Assembly: GCA_019009955.1 (NCBI GenBank)
Contig: CM032230.1
Span: 27,966,001-28,030,000, forward strand
Reading direction: 5' to 3'
Source of the DNA: Riptortus pedestris
Lineage: Eukaryota > Arthropoda > Insecta > Hemiptera > Alydidae
DNA: 64,000 nt
Part shown: positions 39,401 through 47,826 of the stretch, piece by piece
Layout: every line of letters starts with the position of its first letter
How positions within the stretch are numbered: position 1 is the stretch's first letter
The notes under the pieces: generated by a model
What the model saw: only the letters and a program-made list of their open reading frames with translations
Database searches by the model: none
What the model was told of the DNA's origin: nothing
Position numbers and translations under genes: made by a program

Positions 39401-42400
39401 GTGGTCATTTTAATTCTGTAGTGATAAGTACAAGGATACAACTTGAAAACTGTTTTGAGTTGTCACTTTCTAACGATTCATTTAAATTGTTTTAGTCTTA
39501 ATGATTATTTTACAAATGATGTGACTCTGAATTACAAAGTTGTTGTAAATTGTTTTAATAATCATCTATTGACTTAATAAACATATTTTACTCGAACTAA
39601 CCCTCCCCCCAGAAACTCAAAATTTACAATGCCAGCAATGTTACAGTATTTTATATATTCTGTAATACACCTTTTTATTACCTGGGTTCCAGGAGCATGT
39701 TAATAAATTACTTAATTAGAATGCATTTTCCCTTTAAGATTCCTATATAATTATTACAAGATTACATAATTATTTTCCATTTAAAAGTTCTAATGTGTGT
39801 GTTCTAATGTTTTAGAATTAGGTAATTTTTAGTAACGTGCACTATTATTAACAATCATGATGCTAAAAGTCCATTGTATGTTAAAAGTATTGCCATGGAC
39901 TTATTTTTTAAGTTTTCATTTTACATATAATGGACAAATAATATTTTTGCATATAATGAATAATGCTTAATACATTAACAATGATTAGACTCTTCTTTAT
40001 ATGGCGCTCTCAATTTCCTTGCATTAATAATTAATTCCTGATTCTGTTGTATTCTATCTTTCTTTATCAGCCTCTGGAAAGAATATAAAATTAATATTTA
40101 TGCCCAAGAATATGAAATTATGTATCATACACGTACATTCATACACAAGCACACATACCGAATAATATCGTGCAAGGAAAATTTAATAAAAACACTTGTA
40201 TATGAGAAGCTTTAGCCAACCTTGGTATTAGGAGATATTTATTTTTTTAAGAATATTGACACTTCATAGATCATTCCTTAGACCATCTAAAATAATTCTG
40301 TCTGAGAGAAAATATGATGAAATGACTTTTTTTTAAAAAACTAATGGACTTGTTTTAATTTTTGGTGTATATCAGGTTCCTCATGTAGCTAGTCATTTCA
40401 TAAAGAAGTTTAATTTAGAAGTTATAAAAGTTTTTCATTATTAACAGAATTTCCTTTTCATTTGTTAATGCAACTACATTCCAAAAACAATTTTTCCATC
40501 CATTGTGGTACTATATCACTGCTGCACTTGATAATGGAGAGTCTACTATGCTTGCTTGTTATTGCTTAAATTATAGTGTGTTATAGCATAACTATTTTAT
40601 TTTTAGAAGGCAATGAATACTAACACTTAGTAGTCATAATAAAATTACATAAGTTAGGCAAATTGAATCAGAGTAAATATACTTAATTTGTTATGAGAAA
40701 TAGTTACATATATCCCATGGAACGACATTATGCTGCTATATTTTATTGACTTTCAGGTCGGAATATAACATCAGTAAATAATTAATGATTTAAAGATTTT
40801 TATAAAAATCAAAGCTTTCAAAATCAAATGAAAAAATAATTTAAAAAAAAACATTTATTACTTTTTTAAAAGTCAAATTAGGCAGATTTGTTTAAGTATC
40901 TTTGCATAGTCCCTAAAAAGGGTGTGGACTTTTCTATTTAATTACTAGCACTTTAGAATGTAATTCAATTTTCTATGGCAGCTACTGAAGGAAATTGATG
41001 ATTGGAATTAACTAGACAGTATAGCACTAGGCACAAAGTATCCCATAAGCCAGTTTCAATTTAAAAATACAAATAAATTATTCTTCAAAGATAATTTAAA
41101 AAAAAATAGTTAATGCAGTTTTTAAATTTATTCATTGAATCATTCGTTTTAACCCCCCCCCCCCTAGAATATTAGCATGGATATCAAACAATTTTCAAAT
41201 TCAGCTTATTTAGATATTTTAATTTTATTAAACAGGCTGAAAGAAAATTTCATTCTTAAATAATGCAAAAAGTTTTATTAAAATTAGTGGTTTAGTTTTA
41301 ATGTTATAGTCTATTTTGCGAAATGCTCAATTTTTTATTTACTTTTTCCTGAGTAAATGGCAAGTCAGTGCCAGTGTTATAAAAAGAATTGTCTATTAAC
41401 GAGCCAATAGAAAATTTAATTGTAGAAAAAATGATATAAAAATAATTCTTGTATGATTAGTAGAACAAAAGACAGGGTAAACAAACCTTTGTCCTAAAAA
41501 GTACTTTCGGAAACAGTTCAGTAAGTTGGCAGTCATCCCTGTAGCTTAGTTGGTATAATATTGCTATGTACGAGGGATACTGGGTTTATGCCCCAGCAGA
41601 TACAACTAATATTTAAATTATTAATGAAATGTTTTGGCTCATGAAAAAATGTTTAGTTATATCACTGAAGTTTATCAGCTGCTAATAAACTTGTCCACTT
41701 TTAATTTGTTTTTATTTTCAAAACATTTAGAAGCCACATTGTGTTTTCACTATTGTTAGAAACTGTGACTGAATGACTTGACTATATATGAGTGATGGGG
41801 GTTTAAAGATGTCGAACTTCCTCAAAAATTAGTGAAGTATACCAATTGCCATCCAATTGGTTGTATCACATTTACATACAGTAGAACATGCAAATTCCAA
41901 ATCATAAAAGATCATGAGATAGATCAATGATTCAAGTATGATTCATCGACCAATAGCTGACTATTTTTTAACAGCATTCCAGGTGAAGCAGTCATGGATA
42001 AAAGGGGATGCGCAGTGTTTGAAGTTCCAGGAAAAAAATTTGTGAATTAATTCAAGAAAAGTGTAACCTTCCTAAGGCCATGCCATTGAAGATTCTCTTC
42101 TCATTTCGTTAGATAGTTGTTTTTCACTTTTAAAAACATCTGAAATTTACGCATCCCTTTTTACAATGATCGCTACAATTTATTTAAGCTTTATTTTCCA
42201 TCTTTTTTTTATTTATCTCGTGATTGATATTTGCATCATACCCATTATATATTTTTTAACATAGCATTACACAATTTAACTTTAAAATGTGTTCATTCTT
42301 TCAAAATGTTTTGAAGTTCTTATTGAATCCCAAAAAATGGATCATCAGACAGAAAAATGTATTAGAAATGTCTAAGATCTATAATATAAATAGAGCCGCT

Positions 42401-43557
42401 TACAAAAAATATAAACCGTTTATTACCAAATATAAGGCGAATGGCTTTCTAGTTTTTAATTTTGTATTTTTCTTCAAAATAGTATATGCACAGATTGAAT
42501 ATACATTTTTTTCTCCTCAATGATTGAAACAGGTTGTAGATCAAATTATAATGTGGGTTAACGATTAGATGAGTGGATGCTACATAAATATAACAATCAT
42601 GTCTTCTGCATGAAATTCCTAGATTTCCTTTCTGCTCCTTTTTCTGAATGCATTGACAATTAAGTGTAATAGCTTTTGATGCTGAGCTCCCACAAAGAAA
42701 CTCAGTTTTATGACAGGAGTCCAGGATGCGACAGGGGTTTAGCCTGTATTTGTATTCCCTCAAGCCTATGCCAGGAACGAACCAGAAGGAATTGTGTTAC
42801 GGTTGACATAAATTTGGAGGGCCTATTCTCGAATATAATAAATTCCCTTTCTCTCCCTCTTTTTCAGGCCAATAACAAATTAATTACCTGTAGTAGCAAA
42901 GTAATAAACATTTTATTTTTTTAAAGCATGAATGACTGAAAGAGAGAAAAAACACCTAGATAATTTTTATGTTGGTAGGCTAAACAAGAGGTCCAACAGT
43001 CTATAAGTTGTTTGGTAAGTCGATAGACAAACTTCTACAGGTTTTACTACTCTTCGAAATTGTCCAAATGATGTATGTCCCTAATCTTAATAGTAAAGGA
43101 GGAAAATTGATTTTGTTGCTTTTCAATCTACCTATGTTTAAGTGCATAAATTGAGCTGCAACAGATAATGCTATTTCTAGGGGCATTAAATTCTCTTTAA
43201 TAATCATTTATTTTTATTTGCAATTTCGGTTTTTCAAATGCTTTTATCAGAATCTGAACATAAAAACTAATTAAAAAAAACCTTAAATTTGAAACCTCAA
43301 AATCCATCCTTTAAATCAACTTAGAGCTTTTAGATTTTAAGGGAAAATTTTTTCAGTCAATCTAGCCATATAGTGCTATTCCTCAAGACTTTAACAAGCG
43401 TTAGAAAGCAGCAAATTTATTTTTAAAACAGCCATTTTATGGTTCAGTTTTTCTTTCGTATTGTTATATTCCAAACAAATACTCGCTAAAGAACACAACT
43501 ATTTTTTTTCTTCTAATTATTTGTTCTTGAAATTCATGTCTAAAAAATGTTCTTTTA

Positions 43558-43590
<33 letters not shown>

Positions 43591-44302
43591 AGAAGAAAAA
43601 ACCTAATTTGAATAAACAGGCAATAAATACTTAAGATCCTCCTATTCCCGTAGTTGTGACACCTAACTTTAACTCTTCCTTAATGTCAATCAATGATGCT
43701 TCATTAAACTTTTACTTCATAAACTAAATCTTCCATTCTTGCCCAAACATAATAATCCTTGAGGCATATTTGTTCTGATGACTAATCATAAGGGTGATCA
43801 AACATTGATACACAAAACTTAAATATTTACGGGATGCCAATGACACATTATATAAAATTTATTCTTTGCCAAAGAGGGATGTACTGAATCAAATAATTTC
43901 CTTTAGGAGAACATTTCAATTGATCACATTACTTATGCCTGGGAAAGGCCAACAGGCATCAACTCCTTTAGTTATACATTTCAGTTGAAAATCATTCAAA
44001 ATGTTCACCCTATTTATTGCCTTGGAGTGAGATGTTCCACTCTTACCAAGACATTTGTGGCAAGTCTTTGTTCTTCATTATTGCTGCTTTAATGATTTAT
44101 TTTGTCTTTTACATACGTTTAGAATTTTTCTATATTTGTAACATGATACAAGTGATTATAATATAAATTCATTAAATATATATTATAGCTGATAATAATT
44201 TCTTGTTTATTTTGTTTAGTTGGTGGATCTGGTCAACAGATGTTCAGTATTGGAAGTGGGAGTACAGCACCTCGGCGTGTAACAGCTAGGAGAAAAAAGT
44301 AA
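18584..44302 (+). CDS. POM121: POM121-like pore-membrane nucleoporin (10 coding exons)
   Basis: POM121 is an integral protein of the nuclear pore membrane that anchors the pore and contributes FG repeats. Ten exons join in frame to 4302 nt (1433 residues): 18584-19224, 23101-23340, 25416-25533, 28162-28262, 29429-29592, 31409-31476, 33161-33257, 35214-37976, 39258-39284, 44220-44302. The protein has hydrophobic residues 8-42 near the N-terminus (one membrane segment or a hairpin), then a Ser/Arg-rich stretch, a VIQVLKEISRKRAY segment and a basic NLS-like region (RKRVREP...PKRRRK). A 920-codon FG/FxFG domain follows, and the tail is FSIGSGSTAPRRVTARRKK, close to the vertebrate POM121 C-terminus. 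All splice sites are GT-AG and phases agree. Nup153 and other FG nucleoporins are less likely because of the membrane segment and tail. The 5' UTR is unknown. Confidence 0.82.
19572..19640 (-). repeat. SINE fragment, degraded
   Basis: 'ttgctactaatggggatggt' and 'gttacctctttgttctagcc' align with the reverse complement of the SINE body. Confidence 0.4.
20880..21492 (+). mobile_element. HINE-type repeat, degraded
   Basis: Contains family blocks ('ttatatacatattttctcta', a G-run at 21328-21336, 'attatctgcttagtttacgc') and ends near 21490 with 'ctgtatgacggacttt'. Lies in POM121-like intron 1. Confidence 0.5.
22177..22680 (+). mobile_element. HINE-type repeat, complete short copy
   Basis: 5' end 'agatttcccttgagggaaat'; 3' end 'ggaaatctgcttagttaatg' then 'cagcaccctgcatgacagac'. 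The two ends are subterminal inverted repeats and the diverged 3' hairpin is recognisable. Lies in intron 1. Confidence 0.6.
22764..22990 (+). repeat. tRNA-derived SINE, plus-strand copy
   Basis: tRNA-like head ('gcttgccatgtgagttaagg'), diverged B box ('gaatttgattcccaactggg'), conserved body ('gtagataacccgtaccaatt') and an A/T-rich tail. Confidence 0.65.
23101..23340 (+). CDS. POM121: POM121-like exon 2
   Basis: 240 nt between TTCTATTGCAG and AAAG|GTAATA, phase 2 in and out. Encodes SLSAESSGFVSMLAATANQM at its start and ends with RRNRVRVRLAGPNQR, an Arg-rich stretch. Confidence 0.78.
23364..23429. repeat. (TA)n microsatellite
   Basis: About 30 TA dinucleotides directly flanking the CTAG end of the Helitron-like copy 2. 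Confidence 0.95.
23430..24435 (-). mobile_element. Helitron-like non-autonomous element, copy 2
   Basis: Inverted relative of 7452-8323, in intron 2 of the POM121-like gene. On the minus strand it ends CCTGGGCGAAGCCGGG (hairpin), then TATCTGAG and CTAG|TATATA. Its other end runs into (TA)n at 24394-24435. Shared interior blocks include 'gttaccttttcacgcataaa' (minus strand). Confidence 0.62.
24590..24645 (-). ncRNA. hammerhead-ribozyme-like motif, copy A
   Basis: The minus strand contains CTGATGA (24626-24620), a potential stem II (GGAC...GTTC), then GAAA (24604-24601) and GCGC. This matches the hammerhead core CUGANGA...GAAA. An extra U sits before stem II, and stems I and III are not clearly closed. 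Same family as the motif at 45779-45803. Confidence 0.3.
24638..24915. repeat. foldback (inverted-repeat) element
   Basis: Left arm about 24640-24730 (contains ACAAGCTGTTATTAAATTAA) and right arm about 24818-24910 are reverse complements over about 90 bp, separated by about 90 bp. The hammerhead-like motif lies at the left edge. Confidence 0.6.
25416..25533 (+). CDS. POM121: POM121-like exon 3
   Basis: 118 nt between a strong TTTTTTTTCAG acceptor and CCA|GTAAGT; leaves in phase 0. Encodes SDISLNGSSHDLSSNLEDSY and then VIQVLKEISRKRAYTP, a helix-like basic segment resembling the POM121 pattern preceding its NLS region. Confidence 0.8.
25961..26185 (-). mobile_element. tRNA-derived SINE with target-site duplication
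   Basis: Read on the minus strand: a tRNA-like head with a GGTTAGCCATGCGAGTT A-box-like region, B box GAGTTCGATTCCC, a body including GTAGATAACCCGTCCCGATT and a tail GTGGACGTTAATAAATAATA. A perfect 14-bp direct duplication, ATAATGGTTAATAA, flanks it at 25947-25960 and 26186-26199. Best-preserved copy in the window; in intron 3. Confidence 0.85.
26310..26395 (-). repeat. SINE fragment
   Basis: 'agggtgggactgaggctttt' and 'ttgtcattaaataaattcct' match the SINE body on the minus strand. The head is missing. Confidence 0.45.
26741..26888 (+). mobile_element. HINE-type repeat, solitary 5' block
   Basis: 'agcagatttcccttaaggga' through 'aaaatgaggtccgttcaaaa' and a (TA)n run, very close to the 5' block at 46912. 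No 3' half follows. Confidence 0.6.
26990..27665 (-). pseudogene. mariner-like transposase relic
   Basis: Minus-strand frames give mariner landmarks in order: DFEASQLKKHFG-like linker (about 27560-27530), a GDE motif with WIYFESPK (about 27355-27320) and KKCVIYYELHCVKNG (about 27225-27195). Known mariner transposases have GDEKWI.F...KRK and W.....YYELL at these places. Stops and frameshifts break it, and a poly-T run sits at 27162-27183. No TIRs identified. Confidence 0.5.
28162..28262 (+). CDS. POM121: POM121-like exon 4
   Basis: 101 nt, TTTGTCAG acceptor and AAG|GTATGT donor; phase 0 in, 2 out. Encodes an acidic/Gln stretch (TEDEEEQQETKRRPEHNLYL then SRLENEEENPIPS). Confidence 0.78.
29429..29592 (+). 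CDS. POM121: POM121-like exon 5 (nuclear localisation region)
   Basis: 164 nt, acceptor TTATTTAG, donor G|GTGAAA; phase 2 in, 1 out. Encodes TINEDDRKRVREPDWDTPNI and AGPKRRRKNTHIVNNEILSS. KRVR and PKRRRK are classical basic NLS-type clusters, as expected for routing to the inner nuclear membrane. Confidence 0.8.
29726..30345 (-). mobile_element. HINE-type repeat, reverse, degraded
   Basis: Family blocks near both ends: 'gggctgcataaactatgcaa' (left) and 'aaagtctgtcatgctgtgtc' with 'cttagcagattta' (right). The interior carries 'gataatttcccataa'-like diverged sequence. In intron 5. Confidence 0.4.
30640..31015 (-). mobile_element. HINE-type repeat, reverse copy
   Basis: 'gcaataagattggttctata', 'gaacttgatctttcttttta' and the 5' block in reverse ('ggtaggatcgatggacattt') with a TA/CA microsatellite at about 30892-30915. 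Confidence 0.5.
31409..31476 (+). CDS. POM121: POM121-like exon 6
   Basis: 68 nt between TTCCATTTTAG and GAT|GTGAGT; phase 1 in, 0 out. Encodes AVERQKQTVSIGTQASLLKD then SPD. Confidence 0.75.
31634..31825 (-). pseudogene. non-LTR retrotransposon fragment (second copy)
   Basis: Short blocks match the LINE relic at 33440-33715 in the same order ('attaaaaatttccgaac', 'ggatattctcatcatttgg', 'tgatatcaat') with an internal deletion. It continues further into the element ('atatcaggcttattttgat'). In intron 6. Confidence 0.4.
32350..32518 (+). repeat. tRNA-derived SINE, 5'-truncated
   Basis: Starts at the B box ('gggagttcgattctcgcctg'), continues through 'ctgtagataacccgtcccaa' and ends with the diagnostic 'gtggacgttaataaataata' tail. 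In intron 6. Confidence 0.75.
33161..33257 (+). CDS. POM121: POM121-like exon 7
   Basis: 97 nt, TGTTTGCAG acceptor and CGTT|GTAAGC donor; phase 0 in, 1 out. Encodes KKHNEQAAQTNISKDVKEAG and TMPDPPPPPRPR, ending in a proline run. Confidence 0.78.
33440..33715 (-). pseudogene. non-LTR retrotransposon C-terminal relic
   Basis: The minus strand stays open for 87 codons: PNDENIRKSHAEKLRKYQEL, KSAIVTPIIVSSNGLVSKTT, then LLDTARIVRKFLN. The series 'EKL.KY.EL..E', 'V.PII....G...K' and 'ILLTA.IVRKFL' is common at the C-terminus of arthropod retrotransposon polyproteins. In intron 7, antisense to the host gene. Confidence 0.55.
34447..34490 (+). repeat. SINE tail fragment
   Basis: 'caacaaaaagtggacgttaa' followed by 'taaataataat', the 3' end of the SINE family only. 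Confidence 0.55.
35214..37976 (+). CDS. POM121: POM121-like exon 8 (FG-repeat domain)
   Basis: 2763 nt, acceptor TTTGTTTCAG, donor CTG|GTAAGA; phase 1 in and out. Starts SPVKEKVVTDLNGILKSALS. The first third has spaced FxFG-type motifs (FSFGKS, FSFGKPED, FQFGTG, FGFGQ) and Lys/Glu-rich linkers. The rest is Ser/Thr/Asn-rich with dense FG dipeptides (FGST, FGTT, AFGS). Near its end, about 37585-37770 holds four to five [17 protein letters not shown] units, the evident ancestor of the array at 59.2-62.5 kb. FG domains of this kind form the selective barrier of the pore and bind transport receptors. Confidence 0.88.
37977..39257. other. POM121-like intron 8
   Basis: No gene seen. About 38745-38950 has a diverged direct copy downstream at about 62660-62890. 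Confidence 0.6.
39258..39284 (+). CDS. POM121: POM121-like exon 9 (27-nt microexon)
   Basis: ATATTACAG|GTTTCACAGCAGGTTTTTCG then CCTGGTG|GTGAGT. It encodes nine residues, GFTAGFSPG. It enters and leaves in phase 1, so skipping it joins exon 8 to exon 10 in frame. Support is splice signals, phase and a composition (G, F, S, P) that fits an FG domain. A chance match cannot be ruled out without transcripts. Confidence 0.6.
39285..44219. other. POM121-like intron 9
   Basis: Nearly 5 kb, A+T-rich, with a tRNA-like relic at 41536-41602 and a long poly-A at 43559-43589. Short ORFs around 42.3-42.9 kb show no recognisable domain or codon pattern. Confidence 0.5.
41536..41602 (+). pseudogene. tRNA-like relic
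   Basis: TAGCTTAGTTGG (41542-41553) fits the RNA polymerase III A-box consensus. CTGGG TTTATGC CCCAG is a perfect T-arm-like stem-loop, but its loop lacks the canonical TTCGANT. The acceptor arms do not pair. Probably a tRNA pseudogene or a SINE head. Confidence 0.35.
44220..44302 (+). CDS. POM121: POM121-like exon 10 (C-terminal tail)
   Basis: 83 coding nt after TTTTGTTTAG, entered in phase 1, ending at TAA 44300-44302. Encodes VGGSGQQMFSIGSGSTAPRR then VTARRKK. The FSIG-GS-x-P-R...ARR...KK layout matches the conserved POM121 C-terminus. Works with or without exon 9. Confidence 0.82.
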
Positions 44303-44315
44303 CTGCAAATACTGA

Positions 44316-44464
44316 AATAAAAAAAAATTGACGTTTTCTTTAACCTCAGGAAACAAAATGAGTTGATTATATTTGTTTCTAAATTGTAAATATTTTATTA
44401 ATACCATAACTATTCATATGCACTTTAAACATAAATGAATTTCCTATAAAAATAAGGAAATAAA
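44316..44464 (+). terminator. POM121: 3' UTR with poly(A) signals
   Basis: AATAAA occurs at 44316-44321 (very close to the stop) and 44459-44464. The second is followed by GT-rich sequence and is the likelier cleavage signal. Confidence 0.5.
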
Positions 44465-45480
44465 AGTGTACAATAGCTGTATGATAGAAAATATATATTC
44501 TTGTAATATTTTTTTGTTTTTTGTTGTTTTAAAAACCAGTGAAGTGCCACCCTTTAAATATTGTTCTCCTTCCTTTTTACTTCCTGTCAATTTATTCGTA
44601 AGACTACCTGAGCTTTCCAGACGTCTCCTAATTTATGTAATGGGGCTGGATTTTGTCCTCTCCGTTTTCAGAGACACTGGCTCCCACACATATCTATATT
44701 AGAAGTATGAATATCATTCCGAATTTGAATAGAATTTTCTTGCTTGTAATTCCTCTTTAGCTGTTTTTGGATTTACTATGAGGAACTGATGAATGAAACA
44801 AACTGATGTAATCGAAGAGGACACTTCTTTCTGGATATGAGTAAAATTGAAAGTTAGAGTTTTGAGCTGAGAATGAGTCTCATGATGATGATATAATTCG
44901 GGGTGACAAGACCTCTAGGCAGGTGGATCTAAAACATCAAATTCATCCCACTTAGTGGATGGCTATCCAGCTTTTTATTTTAAACTCAGTTGAGTGGAAG
45001 TTTTTCTGCTGAACTATTTGCCTTTATTTTTTCTTCACTGTTCTATTATTATATGCCCTTCCTAGCAAAGAACATAATCACCTGTAGGGATTCAGAAAAT
45101 GCTGTACCTAGTGTAAATAGTATGTATGGTGGAGGTAAAAAATATTTTTTTTATTTTGTGAAATTTCAATGACTGTGTATGAGGCTTAGTAGCAATTCTG
45201 TGGAATATTTCATTTTTAAGACATCTTGAGTTTGCAAATTTGATTTAAAGAATTGAAATTTTTCCAGTTTTGTCAATTAACCAAACAAAAAAAAAAATGC
45301 TAAAACTTTAAACTAAATGTGCAGGCTCAAGATGACATCTTAAAAATATTTATATTTTACAGAATTGTTACTGTCTCATATCATCATGGTCTAAAGGCTA
45401 CGCCTTGTAGTTGCAACTACAAGCTTGTTGTAGCTGCGCCTTGGAAGCTGCTCTTTTTATATCACTATACTCACCGAAAT

Positions 45481-45673
45481 CCATAAGATAGGTTTGATGT
45501 CTTCAAAATAGGATTATCTAGGCCTTCCTCTTCCCCTATGCCCAAGAATCTTACCTTCAAATATATTTGTAATGAAGTCGTTGTGCCTTATGATATGCCC
45601 AAGAAGTTTCACTCTCCTTTTTTCCATTGCCTTGATAAGACTTTTGTTCTCACTTACCTCATTTAGAACTTCA
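45481..45673 (-). pseudogene. LINE reverse-transcriptase C-terminal fragment
   Basis: The minus strand reads KSLIKAMEKRRVKLLGHIIR, HNDFITNIFEGKILGHRGRG, RPR-stop-SYFEDI. The R...LLGH..R......I.EGKI.G.RGRGRPR..Y.ED series is diagnostic of non-LTR retrotransposon ORF2 tails. One stop, no RT core. Confidence 0.8.
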
Positions 45674-45711
45674 ATGTTAAATTAAATAAGATTAGCCTAT
45701 AAATATTGTTT

Positions 45712-45909
45712 TGTATGTAGGATGAAAAAATTGATGGCTACGCTTCCACTATAATAATTTATTGTAACGGCAAAGCGCTTTCGATGCTGTGCATCATCGT
45801 CAGTGCCCGAAGGTTTTTGATGTTGACCTGCCGGCTTTGAAAGCGCTTTGCCGTTACAATAAATTATTATAGTGGACGCGTAGCCATCAATTTTTTCATC
45901 CTACATACA
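45712..45909. repeat. inverted-repeat element with hammerhead-like motif
   Basis: Two arms of about 70 bp (45712-45782 and about 45838-45909) are near-perfect reverse complements, both containing TGATGGCTACGC and CACTATAATAATTTATTGTA. They are separated by about 55 bp. The inner end of each arm carries GAAAGCGCTTTGCC in inverted orientation. Confidence 0.8.
45779..45803 (-). ncRNA. hammerhead-ribozyme-like core, copy B
   Basis: Minus strand: CTGACGA, T, GATGC-ACA-GCATC, GAAA. This has the CUGANGA and GAAA core strands and a perfect 5-bp stem II. The downstream strand GCGCTTTGCCGTTAC pairs with the other arm of the inverted repeat as a long stem III, with CUU as a possible NUH cleavage triplet. 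The extra U before stem II and a poorly formed stem I are reservations. Confidence 0.4.
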
Positions 45910-46539
45910 TTAGAAGTTACTTCCACCTGCTAGAATACCAACTCAAAATATTGTTTTGTTAAATTTAATTGGGGAGGGTGGATCTGCGCCACTGCAAATC
46001 TATACTAACCCGACTTAATTACTAAACTAACGTCTAACTTAATCTCTTATGCTCTTATATTAGGTAGTGAACTATGTAGAATATATGTGGCGAGACTTCT
46101 CGAGCTGGTGGTTACGGCGGGTCCACAAGATCGGTAACACGGACTAAGCACTTCGAGACCAGACCTTGCCAATTCATCGGCAGAGGGGGTTTACAAGATA
46201 TTGTAGTGAATAAAAGAATTTTCCTAGGCGCTTTACTAGTGTTTGGTGAGTGGGTTCAAGTTTCTCAAATTCATTCATCAAATTTCGTCCGGGGTTCTGA
46301 ATGGGCGAGTGTGCTTCTTGGTATCAGGGAGAATGCGGATTTTCCTAGCCGTGGGGTGGAATCTAAAATCATTCATGTTGTTATGCTTTAAGTATACTGC
46401 AACATCTGACGGCTGAAAATATTGCTTTGCGAAAAATGAGGGTGAGGATAGTACGTTCATCATTGAATGGCTCATATGGGTTGGGCGTTTGTATGGGGTT
46501 TAGAGCTTGCGAGGGAGGGGGAACAACGCCTTTGCCTTT

Positions 46540-46912
46540 AGCTGATTTCCCATAAGGCCGTACTCGACGCGATTTTTGAAAACGTTCCCCAAACGTCCAT
46601 AGATCCTACCCACTAGATGAAAATGAGTTCCGTTCAAAACTGTGCATACACACTCACGCGTTATCGTTAACAAATTCCATATTTAAACGATTTATGTAAA
46701 AACAAAAATCAAGTTTGTTAACAGCTAAAATCTGACCAGTAAGGGGGAGGGGGTTAGGGGAAGAAATTCGAAGAATCTTAATATCTCCGTTATTTTGCGT
46801 CGGATCGAAATATTATATAGAACCAATCTTATTACAAATGTAATGTTCTATTAATGTTGTTATGTTTTTTTTTTTCACTATGTTAATAATTGACCGAGAT
46901 ATTCGCATTTTA
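46540..46912 (+). mobile_element. HINE-type repeat, partial
   Basis: 'tagctgatttcccataaggc', 'aaaatgagttccgttcaaaa' and the inner block ('gtttgttaacagctaaaatc') without the 3' end. Immediately followed by a second copy. Confidence 0.5.
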
Positions 46913-47036
46913 GCAGATTTCCCTTAAGGGAAATCAGCTATTGAGGTTGTACTCATGACGGAATTTTCGACATTTTTCTTCAAATGTCCATCGATCCTAC
47001 CTAGTAGATGACGAAAATGAGGTCCGTTCAAAACTG

Positions 47037-47067
<31 letters not shown>

Positions 47068-47636
47068 CTGTTACCGCTCTAGCGGTCGCAATTTTTGTTT
47101 GATCCTTACCAAACTTCATATTTAAGCGTTTTATGTAAAAAGAAAGATCAAGTTCGTTAACGGCTGAAATCTGACCAGTGGGAGGGGGGGTTTAGAGGGG
47201 AGGATTTTCGAAAATTCGAAATATCTCCGTTACTATACGTCGGATCGAAAATAATAATAAAATCGTTGTACATAACAAATCTTATTGCAAATTAAATTTA
47301 CTATAAATATTGTTATATACATTTATTCTGTATCTTGAATATTAACCGAGATATTTGCATTTGTATTCTGCGAGTGGTGACCAGTAGGCTATGTTCGGAG
47401 TTTCCGCTGAGAGCTCTGGTGGGCGTTTCCATAACTATCGCCCCTCGTGAATAGGTTTAGAGGTTAGGTTAACTGTTTTTTGGCGCTAGAAACTACTGGG
47501 TAATTACGCCCTAAATAATGTTTTTTAGGTTTAGATGTTTCTTACTACTACAGTTTTTATTAGGCAGATTTCTCTTTTTGTTAAACTTCACGTGGGAAAT
47601 CTGCTTAGTTTACGCAGCCCCTGCGTGAAGACTTTT
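46912..47636 (+). mobile_element. HINE-type repeat, near-complete copy
   Basis: 5' AGCAGATTTCCCTTAAGGGA, then (TA)n at 47036-47062, 'gttaccgctctagcggtcgc', 'cggctgaaatctgaccagtg' and the 3' end GGGAAATCTGCTTAGTTTAC with GCAGCCCCTGCGTGAAGACT. Subterminal inverted repeats AGCAGATTTCCC / GGGAAATCTGCT. An extra 200 bp before the 3' end (about 47360-47570) is not seen in other copies. Confidence 0.6.
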
Positions 47637-47639
47637 TTC

Positions 47640-47826
47640 TGTTTTCAGCCTTCAGTAAATCCCCACTCCTAATATTAACAGTAAGCTGTTATATTATGAA
47701 TCGCTTTATTAGAGGCATAGATACCAAATATTGTTCTCATTGAACATTTACTTTTTGAGGTAAATGGAAATATGTGACGTACGTGGGAAATCTGCTTAGG
47801 TAACGTAGCCCCTGCGTGGTGGACTT
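47640..47826 (+). mobile_element. HINE-type repeat, 3' fragment
   Basis: Repeats the family 3' end: 'ggaaatctgcttaggtaacg' then 'tagcccctgcgtggtggact'. Confidence 0.5.

Noticed and set aside
42287..42924. Short ORFs in POM121-like intron 9
   Set aside because: A+T-biased composition (Lys, Asn, Ile, Phe), no conserved motif and wrong or missing splice signals for inclusion.
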